This document shows positions 48,725-62,199 of a stretch of DNA of 64,000 nucleotides, in pieces. The notes under the pieces were generated by a model, which saw only the letters and a program-made list of their open reading frames with translations, did no database searches and was not told the origin of the DNA. A program made the translations under genes and the position numbers. Position 1 is the first letter of the stretch. Every line of letters starts with the position of its first letter. This stretch comes from Monosporascus cannonballus (taxonomy: Eukaryota > Ascomycota > Sordariomycetes > Xylariales), in contig QJNS01000015.1 in the NCBI GenBank assembly GCA_004154925.1, positions 248,001-312,000 of the forward strand, written 5' to 3'.

Positions 48725-49147
48725 TGTTACGACCTGACAAGCCACGGCCTCCAGAAACGGTCGCAGCAGAGAAGGCCAAGAAAACTAGGTGGACCAGGTT
48801 ACGTAATGGATTACCAACTTACTGGTGGTGAGCCAGTAAGCCGGATTACCAACTTACTGGTGGTAAGCCAATAAGCCGGATTATTAACTTACTGGTGGTA
48901 AGCCAGTAAGCCGGATTATTAATTTATTAATAGTGATCCAGTTAACGGAATAAAGATATATATACTTATTAATTCCATAATTTAAATAATTTTAATTTAT
49001 TATATAATATCGTTATTTAAGATATTTTTGGTATTACAAAACGTAATACGTTATTATATTTATTATTTAGATTTTTACGATATTTCTGTTAATATAAACC
49101 TGTCAACTTAAGGTTTAATAATTAGTTAAACCTTATAGTTCGTTATA
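48725..49147 (+). repeat. 5' LTR of copy 7 with 35-bp tandem repeat
   Basis: Begins TGTTACGACCTGACAAGCC and ends CGTTATA. TTACGTAA is at 48799-48806. Units starting GGATTA lie at 48808, 48843, 48878 and 48913 (last one diverged). Each unit contains the inverted repeat CTTACTGG...CCAGTAAG. The 3' LTR has only about one and a half units. This first portion is much less RIP-damaged than the rest. Confidence 0.8.
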
Positions 49148-49189
49148 CGTTATAAATTTTTGTTTAATAGTACCGTCAAACTTTAAACA

Positions 49190-50150
49190 ATATTCAATAT
49201 TATTAAAATATCGACTAACACTTAGGAAATCCTTATTTAGCAGTTTTAGGCTCGAATTCGGGAATTGGAAAAAAAAGTTCGACAATTTAGGGCTACGCAA
49301 TTTATCCAACCTTTTTTCGTCCGTATAAAACCTAAAAAACCAGAACCTTACGATAAAAAAATAATTTTTAAATCTTTTTAACTTAAGTACGAATTTACTT
49401 TCGTTTTTTAAATATTAATAATTTAACGAATATAATTCTAGTAATAAAAGTATGTTTAACAGAAAATGCAATTAATTAATTTGAGCCCATTATAAGAAAT
49501 TTCTTAGAAATAAAAAAACCAGATAAGAAAAACTTTATTAATAAAATTTTTTCATTTTATACCAATTTCGAAAATAAAATACGCGATAATTTCGGCAATC
49601 CGGATAAAAAACGATTTACGGTCTAATAATTTCTGTAATTCCGATAAAAAAGATTTACGTCCAAATATACCGTAACTTTCAAAAGTTTTGAGGCTAAGGT
49701 TAAATAAGGAAATAACGAAACCGATACCTTTATTAATATATTTTACAAAAGGCTGAAAAATAATGTAAAAAAAAGATTATTTGGATTAAACGATTAATTA
49801 CCTTAGATCGGTATATTATAAAGTAATTAAAATTGATAACTGATAATTTGAAAAACGATAAAAAAAGGATAATACGCCTTACGTTCGGGATATAACAAAT
49901 TTAACCAAGGGAAAAAACGAAACGCACCCTTTACTTTTTATGGAACGGCGCCAGGATTTAAGGAACTCGGCGTTACAGACAAAACTAGAACCAGATTAAA
50001 TGCTTTAATTATAACAAAATAGGACATAAAGCTTACAAATATAAAAAACCTAAGAAGTTACGACAAAATAACTGGACCTTTATACCGGAAAAATAACCCA
50101 GGAATAATTAAGGAAATAATAATAAGGCCATTAACATGATTTAAACCAAA
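49190..50150 (+). pseudogene. gag of copy 7
   Basis: The start reads RIRELEKKVRQF (about 49255). The retrotransposon gag core can be followed by codons for NFCNSDKKD-type words near 49630 (family: QQFLQxRQKGS). A zinc knuckle follows at about 50010-50060, seen as KCFNYNKIGHKAYKYKK, which is CxxCxxxxHxxxxC with the second and third Cys changed to Tyr by G-to-A. Gag packages the element RNA. This copy cannot be translated. Confidence 0.65.
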
Positions 50151-53100
50151 TATATACCAGGTTTATAGCAAGAAGTCCAATAAGGATTATTACGATAAGA
50201 AATTCGATAAAGAATACGAAAAGCCAAAAAGCTAACTTAATAAGTATTGCGAATATAACAAAAAGCGCTATAAGGATAATTACGCAAATACCAAAATTGG
50301 ACAGAAAAAAATCTGTCCCGGAATCCCTAATTAATACGGCAAAATATACGCTATACATTATCAACGACGAGAATATCCCGATTACGAAAAATAAAAATAA
50401 CATATTTATGTACGAATTACTTATATATATTACGAAAGATTCGACTTTTTAAACTATAACGGGCATAATAAAAATAATAAGTAATAATATCGATAATTTC
50501 GAACCATTACCTTAGGAAATATCCAACAGCTGGCCGAAATAAAACACTGGCCTAAAAAAAAGCAATACCCGCAAAAAAACCTTTTTTATTATTATAAATA
50601 ATGTAATTATTAAAGAGAAAAAGAATTAATTTAACGTACGGTAAAGAAACATTATTAAAAAAATTATTACGGATTTTTATTTTTAATTAATATTTATTGC
50701 GGATTCCCTTAAAAAAAGTTATTAAAAAAGATACGTTAATTTATAGGAGATTTTTGGAACGACAGCCAAAATAACGCATAATAGGATGTAATCGCCAATA
50801 TAAGAAAACAATTTATTCTATAAAAAATATAAAAAAATTAAGAATAATTAATATGGTTTAAAGGAATAATATACCGGTAATAACAATAAATAAAGTAGCT
50901 AAATATGTTAAACGAAAAAACATAAGTAAAATTCGATAAATTCAAATAGGAATTAAAAGAAAAAGGTTATTTATAAAAAAGTCGCAAAATAACGAAACCT
51001 AGAGAAATTAAAGGAAACTTTCAAAAAAAGTTTTAAACGCGACGATAGGAAACATGAACAACTTTATTATTTTAGATATATAAATCGGAACGTACTGGTA
51101 TATCGTAATAATAAATTATAAAGCTTTAAACGGAAATTATATTGTACCAAATATAATTAATAAGTTTAAATTGTTACAAAGATATAGGTTGGAATTTTAT
51201 ATAATAATAAATACCGAAAGTTAAAAATTTGCTTACGATAACGGAAAAGTTATATGCGAAATTAAGTATTTCGAGATTTTTATTATAGGATGACATTAAA
51301 TAATTAATTTCGATATCGTTTTATTTGGGAATTACGATATGATTTTAGGATTATTATGGATACGCCAGTACGGAATTTTGATTAACGGAAAAATTAGCCA
51401 GGTAAAATTTATTTTATTCCTTATTAATAAATAAAAAAGAAAAAAATTAAAATCTTAATATTTAATCGATAATAGCGACAAGTACAGGCATAAGGATACG
51501 ACAGATATTTTATTACCTAAAAAGATAAGATAAAAGAAAAAGAACGGGTATTAAAAATATAATATATTTTTATTATTATTAAAATTAAATTAAGATAATT
51601 AAATAATAATTTAAAATAAGAATAATACTTTTAGAAGTTAAAAGATTTAATTAATATATTATTATAATACTATAAATACGAATAGCTTTTTAGGAAGGAG
51701 CTCGATACGAAATTATTAGAATATAACGAATAAAATTATGAAATAATCCTTAAGGAAAAATTTTCGACAAAGTTTTACCTTATTTATAATTTTAACGGAA
51801 ACGAATTACGTATTTTCAAAGAATACCTGGAAGATCGGCTATAGAAAGGATAGATTTAATTTTCGAAATTACCAGTATAATACCTTATATTTTTTGTACT
51901 TAAAAAGAATAAAAAATTACGATTTATGGTTAATTATTAATAATTAAACGACGTTATTATTAAATATTAGATATTATTATTTTTGATTACGGAAATAAAA
52001 AATTAACTTTACGGAGCCAAATAATTTATAATATTTGATTTCGGAAATGGATATAATTTTATTAAGATTAAAAAAAGATACGAATAAAAAATAACCTTTA
52101 AAACGAAAAACGGATTATTTAAATATTTGATTATATTAATAGGATTTACGAATATATTAGTAATTTTCAAACAAATAATTAATTACGTATTACGAAAATA
52201 TTTCGATATTTTTTTCGTTTGTTATTTTAACGATATTTTTATTTTCTTAAAAACGGAAAAAATATACGTAAAATATATTTATAAAGTTTTTCAAATTTTA
52301 TAAAACGTAAAGTTATTTATTATCGCAGAAAAAAGTTAATTCCATATATAGGAAATAAAATATCTGGAATATATTATTATTTTAAAACATATTAAGATAA
52401 ATCCCAAAAAAATCGCTATAATTATAGAATAATAAACGTTAACGACAGTTAAAAAGGTATAGGTATTTTTTGGATTCGCCAGTTATTATAAGAAGTTTAT
52501 TCGAAATTTTAATAAAATAATTATATTTTTTAGTGAATTTTATAAAAAAAAATTTTAAATAAATATTAAAAATGGAAAAAAATATTTTAGGAAATTAAGA
52601 ATATAATTATTAATAAGTTAATATTAATTACGTACGATTTAAACCGTTCCGTTAAATTAAAAACCGATATTTCGGATTACGCGTTAAATATAATAATTAA
52701 ATAACGAAATAATTAAAGCAAATTATACCTTATTATATTTTTTTCGTATAAGTTAAAAAAAAGCCGAATTTAATTATAATATTTTAAAAAAGGAATTTAT
52801 AGCTATTATTATGGCATTTCGAAAATTTAGGTATTTTTTAAAAGGAAATTTGTATTAAGTTAAAGTTTATACGGATTATCAAAATTTTACCCGATTTATT
52901 ACAACCAAGGAATTTATAGAACGATAATTTTATTATACGGAAAAATTAGCAAATTTTAATATTATTATTATTTATAAGAAAAAATTAAAAAATAATAAAA
53001 TAAATATTTTAAATAAACGATTAAATTTCGAAAAAAAATTGGTTAAAATTAATTATATAATTTTTGATATTATTACAGAAAAATATTTACGTTTACGATA

Positions 53101-54440
53101 AATTACGATAATTCGGGCAGTACTTTTTAATATATATTAAAAAGTTTAATAATATAACGATAATTTCCTAAAAAACCAAAAAAAATAAAATGCAAATTTT
53201 AAAAAAATAACAAAAAGCTTTAATACGAAAAATATATAAATATTAATTATATAAACATTTGGGAATTTATAAAACCTTAAAACGATTTTAACGTATATAT
53301 TCCTTTTTTAAAATAAAATTAACGGTATAAAAAATTATATGGTAATACGATATTTGCGCCAAAGCAAAAACTCGACGATATAAGCTATACGGAAAATTAT
53401 AGCTATTATTAATCGTAAAATAACCATAATATTTAATTATATTCGATTTTATTATTAAATTTTTTATATTAAAAAATCTAAATACGGAAATATATTACGA
53501 TAATATTTTTGTTATTATTAACCGATTTACGAAAATTTCATATTTTTTTATTATATTATAAAAACATAAATATTAAATAATTAATATATTTTTTTAAAAA
53601 TAAGTTTTTAATATATATAAACTATTAATATAAATTATATTAAATAAAAAATTAATATTTGTAACAAAATTTTAAAAAGGCCTTATAATAAAAATCGGCT
53701 TAAATTATAAATTATCCGACATATTTAAATTATAAATAAATAAATTAAGTTTTAAAAAATTACTTACGATATTATATTAATTATAAATAAAATAATTAAA
53801 TTAAGAAATTATTAATTACATAATTAATTTATAATACCAATTACCAAAAAAATATTAAAATAATATTTATAAACGCAAATTTTAATTTTATTCCGGAAAT
53901 TTACAAAAAAATACGCGACGACGGTTTAATTAATATTAAAATAATCCTTAAGTTAAATTAATTACAATAATTATATTAAAAAATAAAAACAAAATTAAAA
54001 TTCGTACAAAATCAAATAAATAAATATTATAATTAAAAAAGGTTAAAAACATTAAGTTTCGAAAAAGGGGAAATGGTTTTTTTTGTTACAAAAAATATTT
54101 AAACAAAACGACCTAATAAAAACCTTAATTTTAAATATATCGGTTTATATAAAATCGCCAAAAAAATCTCAGAAATTAATTATGAATTAAAATATTTACG
54201 AAAAGTTAAATTTTATCTAATTTTTCATATTTTTTTATTCGAATTAATAACGGATATAATCAAAGTATATATGGCACAAAACGACGCGGAAATAAAAGAC
54301 GAATAAATATATGAAATAAAGAAAATTTTCGATATGCGAAAATAAAACGGACTTACCCAGTACCTAATTAAATGGAAAAAACATCCAAATTCCGAAAACA
54401 CCTGAAAACCCGCCAAAAACCTTATTGGCGCCTAACGTCT
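50151..54440 (+). pseudogene. pol of copy 7: protease to chromodomain
   Basis: Gag-pol linker with DDENIPITKNKNNIF (near 50370). Protease at about 51020-51370, ending DMILGLLWIRQYG. Reverse transcriptase at about 51560-52600, whose active-site block reads CYFNDIFIF (near 52220); the family has YxDD, so the first Asp is now Asn. RNase H at about 52660-53050 (DYALN, then VYTDYQNF). Integrase at about 53080-54310. Chromodomain at about 54320-54420 (KWKKHPNSENT then PAKNLIGA). The chromodomain is thought to direct such elements to heterochromatin, which fits the nesting here. The minus-strand frames at 50131-50403 and 54225-54416 are shadows. Confidence 0.75.
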
Positions 54441-54509
54441 GTTAAAAAACTTTTATTAATAACGGCGGAACCACCCGAAATAATGGCATCCCAATTTACA
54501 AGATCTAAG

Positions 54510-54970
54510 GAAAAAAGCCCTTAGTTTACCGTATTCCAATTAATAATGTTTATTTTTCTTTAGGCCTAAATCTCGATTACGGATTCCGATTTTAATTACG
54601 TAAGGTTATTGGAATTATTTAAAAATTAAAAAATACGATTAATAAATTTTACACATTAAAATTAGTAATGCTGGCGTTAACGACGTATACGAAAAAAACG
54701 CGCAAAAGCTTTAAATAAAGATTTTTCGGCTGTTAATTTTTTTCTTTTAACTTTTTCGATTTTGCGATATAATAATTAATTATGGAAATAAGGATTTTTA
54801 TCCCGTTATACGAACGATTTTGACAGATATATTCCTTATAACGAGAAACCCTATTTATTATTTGGCAATTAAGCTGCCGAACAAAACAAAAAAAATAAGG
54901 TATTGCGTTAAAGCCTTTAAATTTAATTAAATTAGCCAGGGCAAGTTGTTATTCGGATTTGCGAGAACGA
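54510..54970 (-). pseudogene. antisense accessory ORF of copy 7
   Basis: On the minus strand: CQIINRVSRYKEYICQ (about 54870-54820), then KKLTAEKSLFKAFARFFRIRR (about 54750-54680), then VKFINRIF. It lies between the chromodomain and the 3' LTR like the others. The sequence is more diverged from copies 4 and 6 than those are from each other, but the cysteine-spaced start and the LTAEK..L..A.AR..RIR stretch before the basic block agree. Several stops. Confidence 0.55.
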
Positions 54971-55067
54971 CGTTTAGATATACTAAAAGATATATTAAAG
55001 GTATGGCGGAAAGACTTATTAAAAGAAAAGAAATCTTGAGAGCAAGATTTTGGAAAAGGGGAGATCG

Positions 55068-55423
55068 TATTACGACTTAACAAGTTATGGCCTCCAGGAA
55101 CGGTCGCAGCAGAAAAGGCCAAGAAAATTAGGTGGACCAGGTTACGTGATGGATTATCAATTCATTAGTGGTAAGCCAGTAAGCCGGATTACCAATTTAT
55201 TAATAATAATCCTCCAACTAACGGAATAAGAATATATACGTTTATTAATTCTATAATTTAAATAACTTTAGCTTATAATATAATATTGTTATTTAAGGTA
55301 CCCTTAGTATTACGAAACGTAATACGTTACTATATTTATTGCTTAGATTCCTACGATATTCCTACCAACATAAACCCGTCGACTTAAGGTTTAATAGTTG
55401 GTTAAACTCTATAGCTCGTTATA
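55068..55423 (+). repeat. 3' LTR of copy 7
   Basis: Begins TATTACGACTTAACAAG after the tract GGAAAAGGGGAGA and ends CTCGTTATA. Carries one full and one partial 35-bp unit. The palindrome has become TTACGTGA (55142-55149). Confidence 0.8.
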
Positions 55424-55428
55424 TCACG

Positions 55429-55496
55429 ATATTCCTGCCAAGATAAACCCGTACGACTAAGGTTTAATAGTTGGTTAAACCCCCTAGTTCGTCACA
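55429..55496 (+). repeat. 3' LTR of copy 5, last part
   Basis: ATATTCCTGCC to TTCGTCACA continues the LTR interrupted at 48724. It shows the intact family terminus GTCACA and is followed by the duplication AATTT. Confidence 0.8.
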
Positions 55497-55501
55497 AATT
55501 T

Positions 55502-56457
55502 CTTAATCTAATTATTTTGTTCGTAATTAATGTAATATTGTAAAAAATTTCCAAATTTTGGTTTGTTTGTTTTATTTATTTATTTATCTAAGGTTTAAAT
55601 ACGCTAAATAATTTGTGATTTAGGTTAATTTATGTTATTAAGCTTTGTCAAACTTTAAATGCAAATATTAATTCTTTATTTAAAATGATTTATATTAATA
55701 ATTTATATATAATGAAAATATGTCTGACAAAAATATATGCCATTTGTTCGGTATCCGTATCCTTATAATATGATAAAAAATAAGAAACTTTTGTAAATTG
55801 ATAGATAATTACGAAAATATTATCGGAATATATTCCTGTAGTTAGATTTTTCTTAATATAAGGAATTTGATAATAAAATCGAATGTAATTAAATACCATA
55901 ATTGCTTTACGACTAATAATAGCTGTAGTTTTCCATATGGTTTGTGTCGTCGAGCTTTCGTTTTGGTACAAATATCGTATTGCCGTATAATTTTCTATAT
56001 TCATAATTTTATTCAAGGGAAGAAATATATACGTTAAAGTCGTTTTAAAATGTTATAAATCCCTGGATATCCGTATAACTAATATTCGTAAATATTTCGT
56101 CCTAAATGTTTCTAGTATTTTTCTTAAATTTATATTTTGTTCGTTTTTTGGTTTTTGGGAGATTATCGTTATATTACTGGATTTTTTAATATATATCAAA
56201 AAGTACTGCCCGAATTATCGTAATTTGTTACGGACGTAAATATCCTTTTATAATGGTATTAAAATTATATAATTAACTTTAACTAATTTTTTTCGAAATT
56301 TGGTTGCTTGTTCAAAGTATTTGCTTTATTATTTTTTAAGTTTTTCTTGTAAATAATAACGAAATCGAAATTCGCCAATTTTTTCGCGTAACGAAATTAT
56401 TATCCAGTAAATTCTTTGGTTATAATAAATTGGGAAAAATTTTAATAATCCATATAA
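55502..56457 (-). pseudogene. integrase core of copy 4
   Basis: On the minus strand, 56016-55690 is open for 108 codons and carries genuine integrase sequence: YSDNIFVII, YQFTKVSYFLSYYKD, TEQMAYIFVRHIF. It is the same block as YDNIFVIINRFTKLSYFLPYYKD of copy 8 and matches the family core YDxIFVVVDRFTKMAHFIPC. It lies just after the first catalytic Asp region. Upstream (56457-56200) is RNase H. The open frame is a chance survivor; pol as a whole is broken. Confidence 0.75.
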
Positions 56458-56860
56458 TGTTACGGCCTAACAGTCTTGGCCTCTTCCCGGACGGTCAGGA
56501 CCACAAGAGGAACGGGTCCCACCTTAGCCAAGACGTTACGTAACTAGCTCAAAGGGCTCAAAGCGCCAAGCGCCTTAAGCCCCTTAAGCCAGCAGGAGGG
56601 CTTAAAGAACTTAAAGGTTTTAAGGGTTTAAGCCGCTTAAGCACCTTAAGCCAAGATAAAAATATATACGTTCATTATTTCCATAATTTAAAAATTTTTA
56701 ATTTATAACAGTTAATTATTATATCGTTATTTAAACCGCCCTTGGTATTACGAGACATAATATATTATTGTATTTATTGCTTAGATTTTTACGATATTTC
56801 TGTTAATATAAATTTGTCGACTTAAGGTTTAATAATTGGTTAAACCGTTTAGCCGTTATA
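56458..56860 (+). repeat. 5' LTR of copy 8
   Basis: Begins TGTTACGGCCTAACAGTC. TTACGTAA is at 56536-56543. The region 56560-56650 is packed with CCTTAAGCC-type words in both orientations. It ends CCGTTATA. Confidence 0.8.
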
Positions 56861-56939
56861 TGTTATAAGTTTTTATTCAGTAATACTGTTAAATTTTAAG
56901 TAATATTTAACATTGTTAAAATGTCGACCAGTATTTAGG

Positions 56940-57840
56940 AAACCTTTATTTAATAGCTTCAGGTTCGAATTCAGGAGCTGAAAAAAAAAGTTCGACAACT
57001 TAAGGTTATATCTGCTTAATTTTTTTTCGTTTATATGAAGCCGAAAAAACTAAAACTTTACGATAAAAAAGGCAACTTTTAGACTTTTTTAATTTAGGTA
57101 CGAATTTATTTTTGCTTTTTAGATTTTAACGATTTAGCGGATATGGTTTTAATAATAAAAGCATACCTAATAAAAAATACGGTTAATTAATTTAAGCCTA
57201 TTATAAGAAATTTTTTAAAAATAAGAAAAACAAATAAGGAGAATTTTATTAACGAGATTTTTTCGACATATACCAATTTCGAAAATAAAGTACGTAATAA
57301 TTTCGGCAATCCGGATAAAAAACGATTAACGGTTTAATAATTCCTATAATTCCGATAAAAAGGATCCGCGTCCAAATACGTTATAACTTTTAAAAATTTT
57401 GCGGTTAAGGCGAAATGGAAAAACGATAAAACTAATACCTTTATCGATATATTTTATAAAAGGTTAAAAGATAATATAAAAAATAAGATTATTCGGATCG
57501 AATAATTAATTGCCTTAAACCGGTATATCGTAAAGGTAATTAAGATTAATAATCGATAATTTAAAAAATAATAGGAAAAAAAAGATAATATGCTTTACGT
57601 TCGGGATATAAGTTTAATTAAGGAAAAAAACGAAACGTACCTTTTATTTTTTACGGAATGGCGCCAGGATTTATGGAATTCGGCATTACCTATAAATAAG
57701 ATTAAAGCCAGATTAAGTGCTTTAATTACGGCAAAATAGGATATAAAATTTATAAGTATAAAAAACCTAAGAAATTACGATAAGATAATTAGATCCCTAT
57801 ACTGGAAAAATAACCCAAAAATAATTAAGGAAATAATAAC
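56940..57840 (+). pseudogene. gag of copy 8
   Basis: Aligns with copy 7 gag from the FRSRIREL-type start. The zinc knuckle is at about 57716-57770, seen as CFNYGKIGYKIYKYKKPK: the first Cys is kept, the second Cys and the His are changed to Tyr. Stops throughout. Confidence 0.6.
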
Positions 57841-60800
57841 AAAATTATTAACATAATTTAAACCAAATACGTATTAGGCGTTAAACGAAAAGTCCAATTA
57901 GGCTTATCCCGATAAGAAATTCGACGAAAAATGCGAAAAACCAGGAAATTAACTTAACAAGTATTACGAACATAATAAGAAGTATTATAAGGATAACTAT
58001 ACAAATACCGGGATTAGATAGAATAATTTTGCCCCAGAATACCCGATCGATACGGCAAAATGCATATTATGTACTGTCGACGACGAGAATATCCCGATTA
58101 TAAAAAATGGAAATAATATATTTACGTACGAATTACCCGTATATATTATAAGAGATTCGACTTTCCAAATCAAACCGGGCATAATAAAAATAACGAATAA
58201 TAATATCGATAATTTCGAATTATAACCCTAAAAAATATTTAACAGTTGGCCGAAAAAAAAATTGGCCCGAAAAAAAATAATACCCATAAAAAAACCGTTT
58301 TTATTATTATAAATAATATAATTATTAAACGGAAAAAAAATTAATTTAACGTACGGTAAAAAAATATTATTAAAAAATTATTACGGAGTTTTATTTTTAA
58401 TTAACATTTATTACAAATCCTTACGAAAAAAAAGTTATTAAGGAAAAAATACGTTAATTTATAAAAAGTTTTTAAAACGATAATTATAATAACGCATAAT
58501 AAGATATAATTACAAATATAAAAAAATAAATTATTCGATAAGGAAAAAAATTGTAAAAGAATTAAAAATAATTATTACGGTTTAAAAGAATAATATGCCG
58601 ATAATAACGATAAATATAATAACTTAATGCGTTAAACGAAAAAACATAAATAAAATTCGACCGATTCGAACAAAAATTAAAAAAATAAAATTATTTATAA
58701 AAAAGTTACAAAATAATAAAACTTAAAAAAATTAAAGGGAATTTCCGAAAAAGGCTTTAAACGTAACAATAAAAAACGTTAACAATTTTATAACTTTAGA
58801 TATACGAATCGAAACGTATTAATATACCGTAATGGTAAATTACGAAACTTTGGGTGGAAATTATATTATACCGGATATAATTAATAAGCTTAAATTGCCA
58901 TAAAAATATAAGTTAAAATTTTATATAACGATAAATGCTAAAAATTAAGAATTCGCTTATAATAACGGAATAATTATACGCGAAATTAATTATTTCGAAA
59001 TTTTTATTTAAGGATAATACTAAACGGTTAATTTCGATATCGTTTTATTCGGGAATTACGATATAATTTTAAAATTATTATAAATATGCTAATACGAAAT
59101 TTTAATTAACGGCAAAACTGGTTAAGTAAAATTCGTTTTATTTTTTATTAATAAATAAAAAACGAAAAAATTAAGATCTTAATATTTGATCGATAATAAC
59201 GATAAATATAAACATAAAAATACGATAAATACCTTATTACTTAAAAAAACAAAATATAAAAAAAACGGATATTAAAAAAATACGACGTATTATTATTATT
59301 ATTAAAGCAAAATTTAAATAATTAAATAACGATTTGGAATAACAAAAACAATAATTTAAGAAATTAAAAAACCTAATTAATATGTTATTATAATATTATA
59401 AATACGAATAGCTTTTTAAAAAAAAATCGATATAAAATTACCGGAATATAACGCATAAAATTACGAAATAATTTTTAAAAAAATCTTTGATAAAATTTTA
59501 CCTTATTTATAATTTTAACGGAAACGAATTACGTATTTTCAAAAAATACTTAAAAGATCGGTTATAAAAAGGATAAATTCGACTTTCGAAATTATTAATA
59601 AAATACTTTATATTTTTCGTACTTAAAAAATGGAAAATTACGACTTATAGTTAATTATTAATAATTAAATAACGTTATTATCAAAAATCGTATATTATTA
59701 CCCCTAATTACGGAAATAAAAAACCAATTTTACGGAACTAAATAATTTATAATATTCGATTTTAAAAATGGATATAACCTTATTAAAATTAAAAAAAATA
59801 CGAATAAAAAATAACTTTTAAAACAAAATACGGATTATTTAAATATTTGGTTATATTAATAGGATTTACGAACGTATTAACGATTTTTTAACGGATAATA
59901 AATTACGTATTACGAAAATATCTTAATATTTTCGTCATTTATTATCTCGACGATATTTTCATTATCTTAAAGATAAAAAAAATATACGCAAAATATGTTT
60001 ATAAGATTTTTCAAACTTTATAAAACGTAAAGTTATTAATTAATGCAAAAAAAAATTAATTTTATATATACGAAATAAAATATCTGGAATATATTATTAT
60101 CTTAAAATATATTAAAATAAATCCCAAAAAAAATTGCTATAATCATAACATGGCAAATATTAATTACAGTTAAAGAAATATAAACATTTTTTAGATTCGC
60201 CAACTATTACAGGAAGTTTATTTAAAACTTTAGTAAAATAATTATACTTTTAATAAATTTTACGAAAATTTTTTTTTAAATAAACGCCAAATATAAAAAA
60301 GTTATTTTAAGTTATTAAGGATACAATTATCCGCAAATTAATATTAATTATATACAATCTAAACCGTTCCGTTAAATTAAAAATCGATATTTCGGATTAC
60401 GCGTTAAGCGTAATAATTGGATAACGAAATAATTAAGGCAAATTGTACCTTATTACATTTTTTTCGTACAAATTAAAAGGAACCAAATTTAATTACGGCA
60501 TTTTAAATAAGGAATTTATGGCTATTATTATGGCATTTCAGGAATTTAAGTATTTTTTAAAAGGAAACTTGTACCAAATTAAGGTTTATACAGATTATTA
60601 AAATCTTACCCGATTTATTACGACTAGGAAATTTACAGAACGATAATTAAAATATGCAAAAAAATTGGCGAACTTCAACTTCGTTATCATCCACAAAAAA
60701 AAATTAAAAAACGGCAAAGCAAACGCTTTAAGCAAGCAACCAAACCTAAAAGAAAAATTAATCAAAATTAACCATACGATTTTTAATACCACCATAAAAA

Positions 60801-62180
60801 GATATCTACGTTTACGATAAATTACGACAATTCGGGTAATACGTTTCAATATATATTAAAAAATTCAACAATATAATAATAATTTTCCAAAAAACCAAAA
60901 AACGAACAAAATACAAATTCCAAAAAAATACCAAAAGGATTTAATAAGAAAAATATACGAACATTAATTACATAGATACCTAAGGATTTATAAAACCCTA
61001 AAAAAATTTCGACGCATATATTCCTTTCCGAAAATAAAATTAATAATACAGAAAATCATACGGCAATATAATATTTACGCTAAAATAAAAGTTCGACGAT
61101 ATAAACCATACGGAAAATTATAGCTATTATTAATTATAAAACGATTATAATATTTAATTACATTCGATTTTATTATTAAATTTTTTATATTAAAAAATCT
61201 AATTACAGAAATATATTACGATAATATTTTCGTAATTATTAATCGATTTACGAAACTTTCTTATTTTTTACCATATTATAAGGACATAAACGCCGAATAA
61301 TTAGCATACATTTTTTTAAAACACATTTTTAACATATACAAATTACTAATAAAAATTATATCAAATAAAGGATCGATATTCGTATCAAAATTTTAATAAG
61401 GCTTAATAGCATAAATCGGCCTAAATTATAAGTTATCCAGTACGTTTAAACCATAGATAAACGGATAAACGGAATGAACAAATTAAACCTTAGAAACTTA
61501 TTTACGATATTATATTAATTACGAACAAAATAACTAAGTTAAAAAGTTACCGATTATTTAATTAACTTATAATACCAGCTATTACGAAAATATTAAAATA
61601 ACATTTATAAATTTAAATTTTGGTTTTATTCCAAAAATTTATAAAAAAATATATAATAACGGTCTAATTAATATTAAAATAATTTTTACGTTAAAACAAT
61701 TACGACAGCTATATTAAAAAATAAAAACAGAATTGGAATTCGTACGGAATCAAATAAGCAAATATTATAACCAGAAAAGGTTAAAAAAACCAACTTTCGA
61801 AAAAAAATGGTTTTCCTTGTTACAAAAAATATTTAAATAAAAAAATCTAATAAAAAATTCGATTTCAAATATATCGGGTTATATAAAATTATTAAGAAAA
61901 TCTTAGAAAATAATTATTAATTAGAACTTTTACCAAAAATTAAATTCCATCCAATTTTTCATATTTCTTTACTTAAGTTAACAGCAAATACTATTAAAAT
62001 ATATACGGTATAGGATAAAATAGAAATAAAAAACGAACGAATATACGAAATGGAAAAAATATTCGATATACAAAAATAAAACGGATTTATTTAGTACCTA
62101 ATTAAATGGAAAAAATACTTAAATTCCGAAAACATCTGGGAACCTGCCAAAAACCTTATTAACGCCTAACGCCTATTAAA
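57841..62180 (+). pseudogene. pol of copy 8: protease to chromodomain
   Basis: Linker DDENIPI and YELPVYIIRDSTFQIKP near 58080-58180. Protease about 58780-59090. Reverse transcriptase about 59300-60320 with the active-site YLDD intact at 59943-59954. RNase H about 60380-60780, including the DYALSVIIG-type and YTDYQN-type blocks. Integrase about 60800-62050, with the DFIIKF core, DNIFVIINRFTKLSYFLPYYKDINAE (61215-61290, here in two stretches), IISNKGSIF, and the T.KPQTDGQTE-type block near 61445. Chromodomain 62058-62166 (KWKKYLNSEN then WEPAKNLINA). Broken by many stops. The minus-strand frames 57997-58182 and 60598-60849 are shadows. Confidence 0.75.
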
Positions 62181-62199
62181 GAACTTTTATTAGCAATAA

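Larger units (their letters stand above)
48725..55423 (+). mobile_element. Ty3/Gypsy chromovirus, copy 7, full length
   Basis: 6699 bp, inserted in the 3' LTR of copy 5. The flanking duplication is CCACG (48720-48724) and TCACG (55424-55428), one C-to-T change apart. LTRs are 423 and 356 bp; the difference of 67 is close to two 35-bp units. The order gag, protease, reverse transcriptase, RNase H, integrase, chromodomain, antisense ORF, polypurine tract (55052-55064) is complete. Stops are present throughout. Confidence 0.85.
39233..55496 (+). mobile_element. Ty3/Gypsy chromovirus, copy 5, with two nested insertions
   Basis: The 5' LTR is 39233-39648. Gag, protease and the first reverse transcriptase blocks run to 42654. 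Copy 6 occupies 42655-46401. Integrase and chromodomain continue from 46402 to about 47740. The polypurine tract is 48370-48382. The 3' LTR is 48386-48724 plus 55429-55496, split by copy 7. Target duplication AATTT is exact. The two LTRs are about 416 and 407 bp. The part between reverse transcriptase and the start of integrase, about 1.1 kb, is missing, apparently lost together with the rest of copy 6. Confidence 0.8.

Noticed and set aside
60598..60849. 83-codon minus-strand frame; also 54225-54416
   Set aside because: Shadows of RNase H (copy 8) and chromodomain (copy 7) coded on the plus strand.
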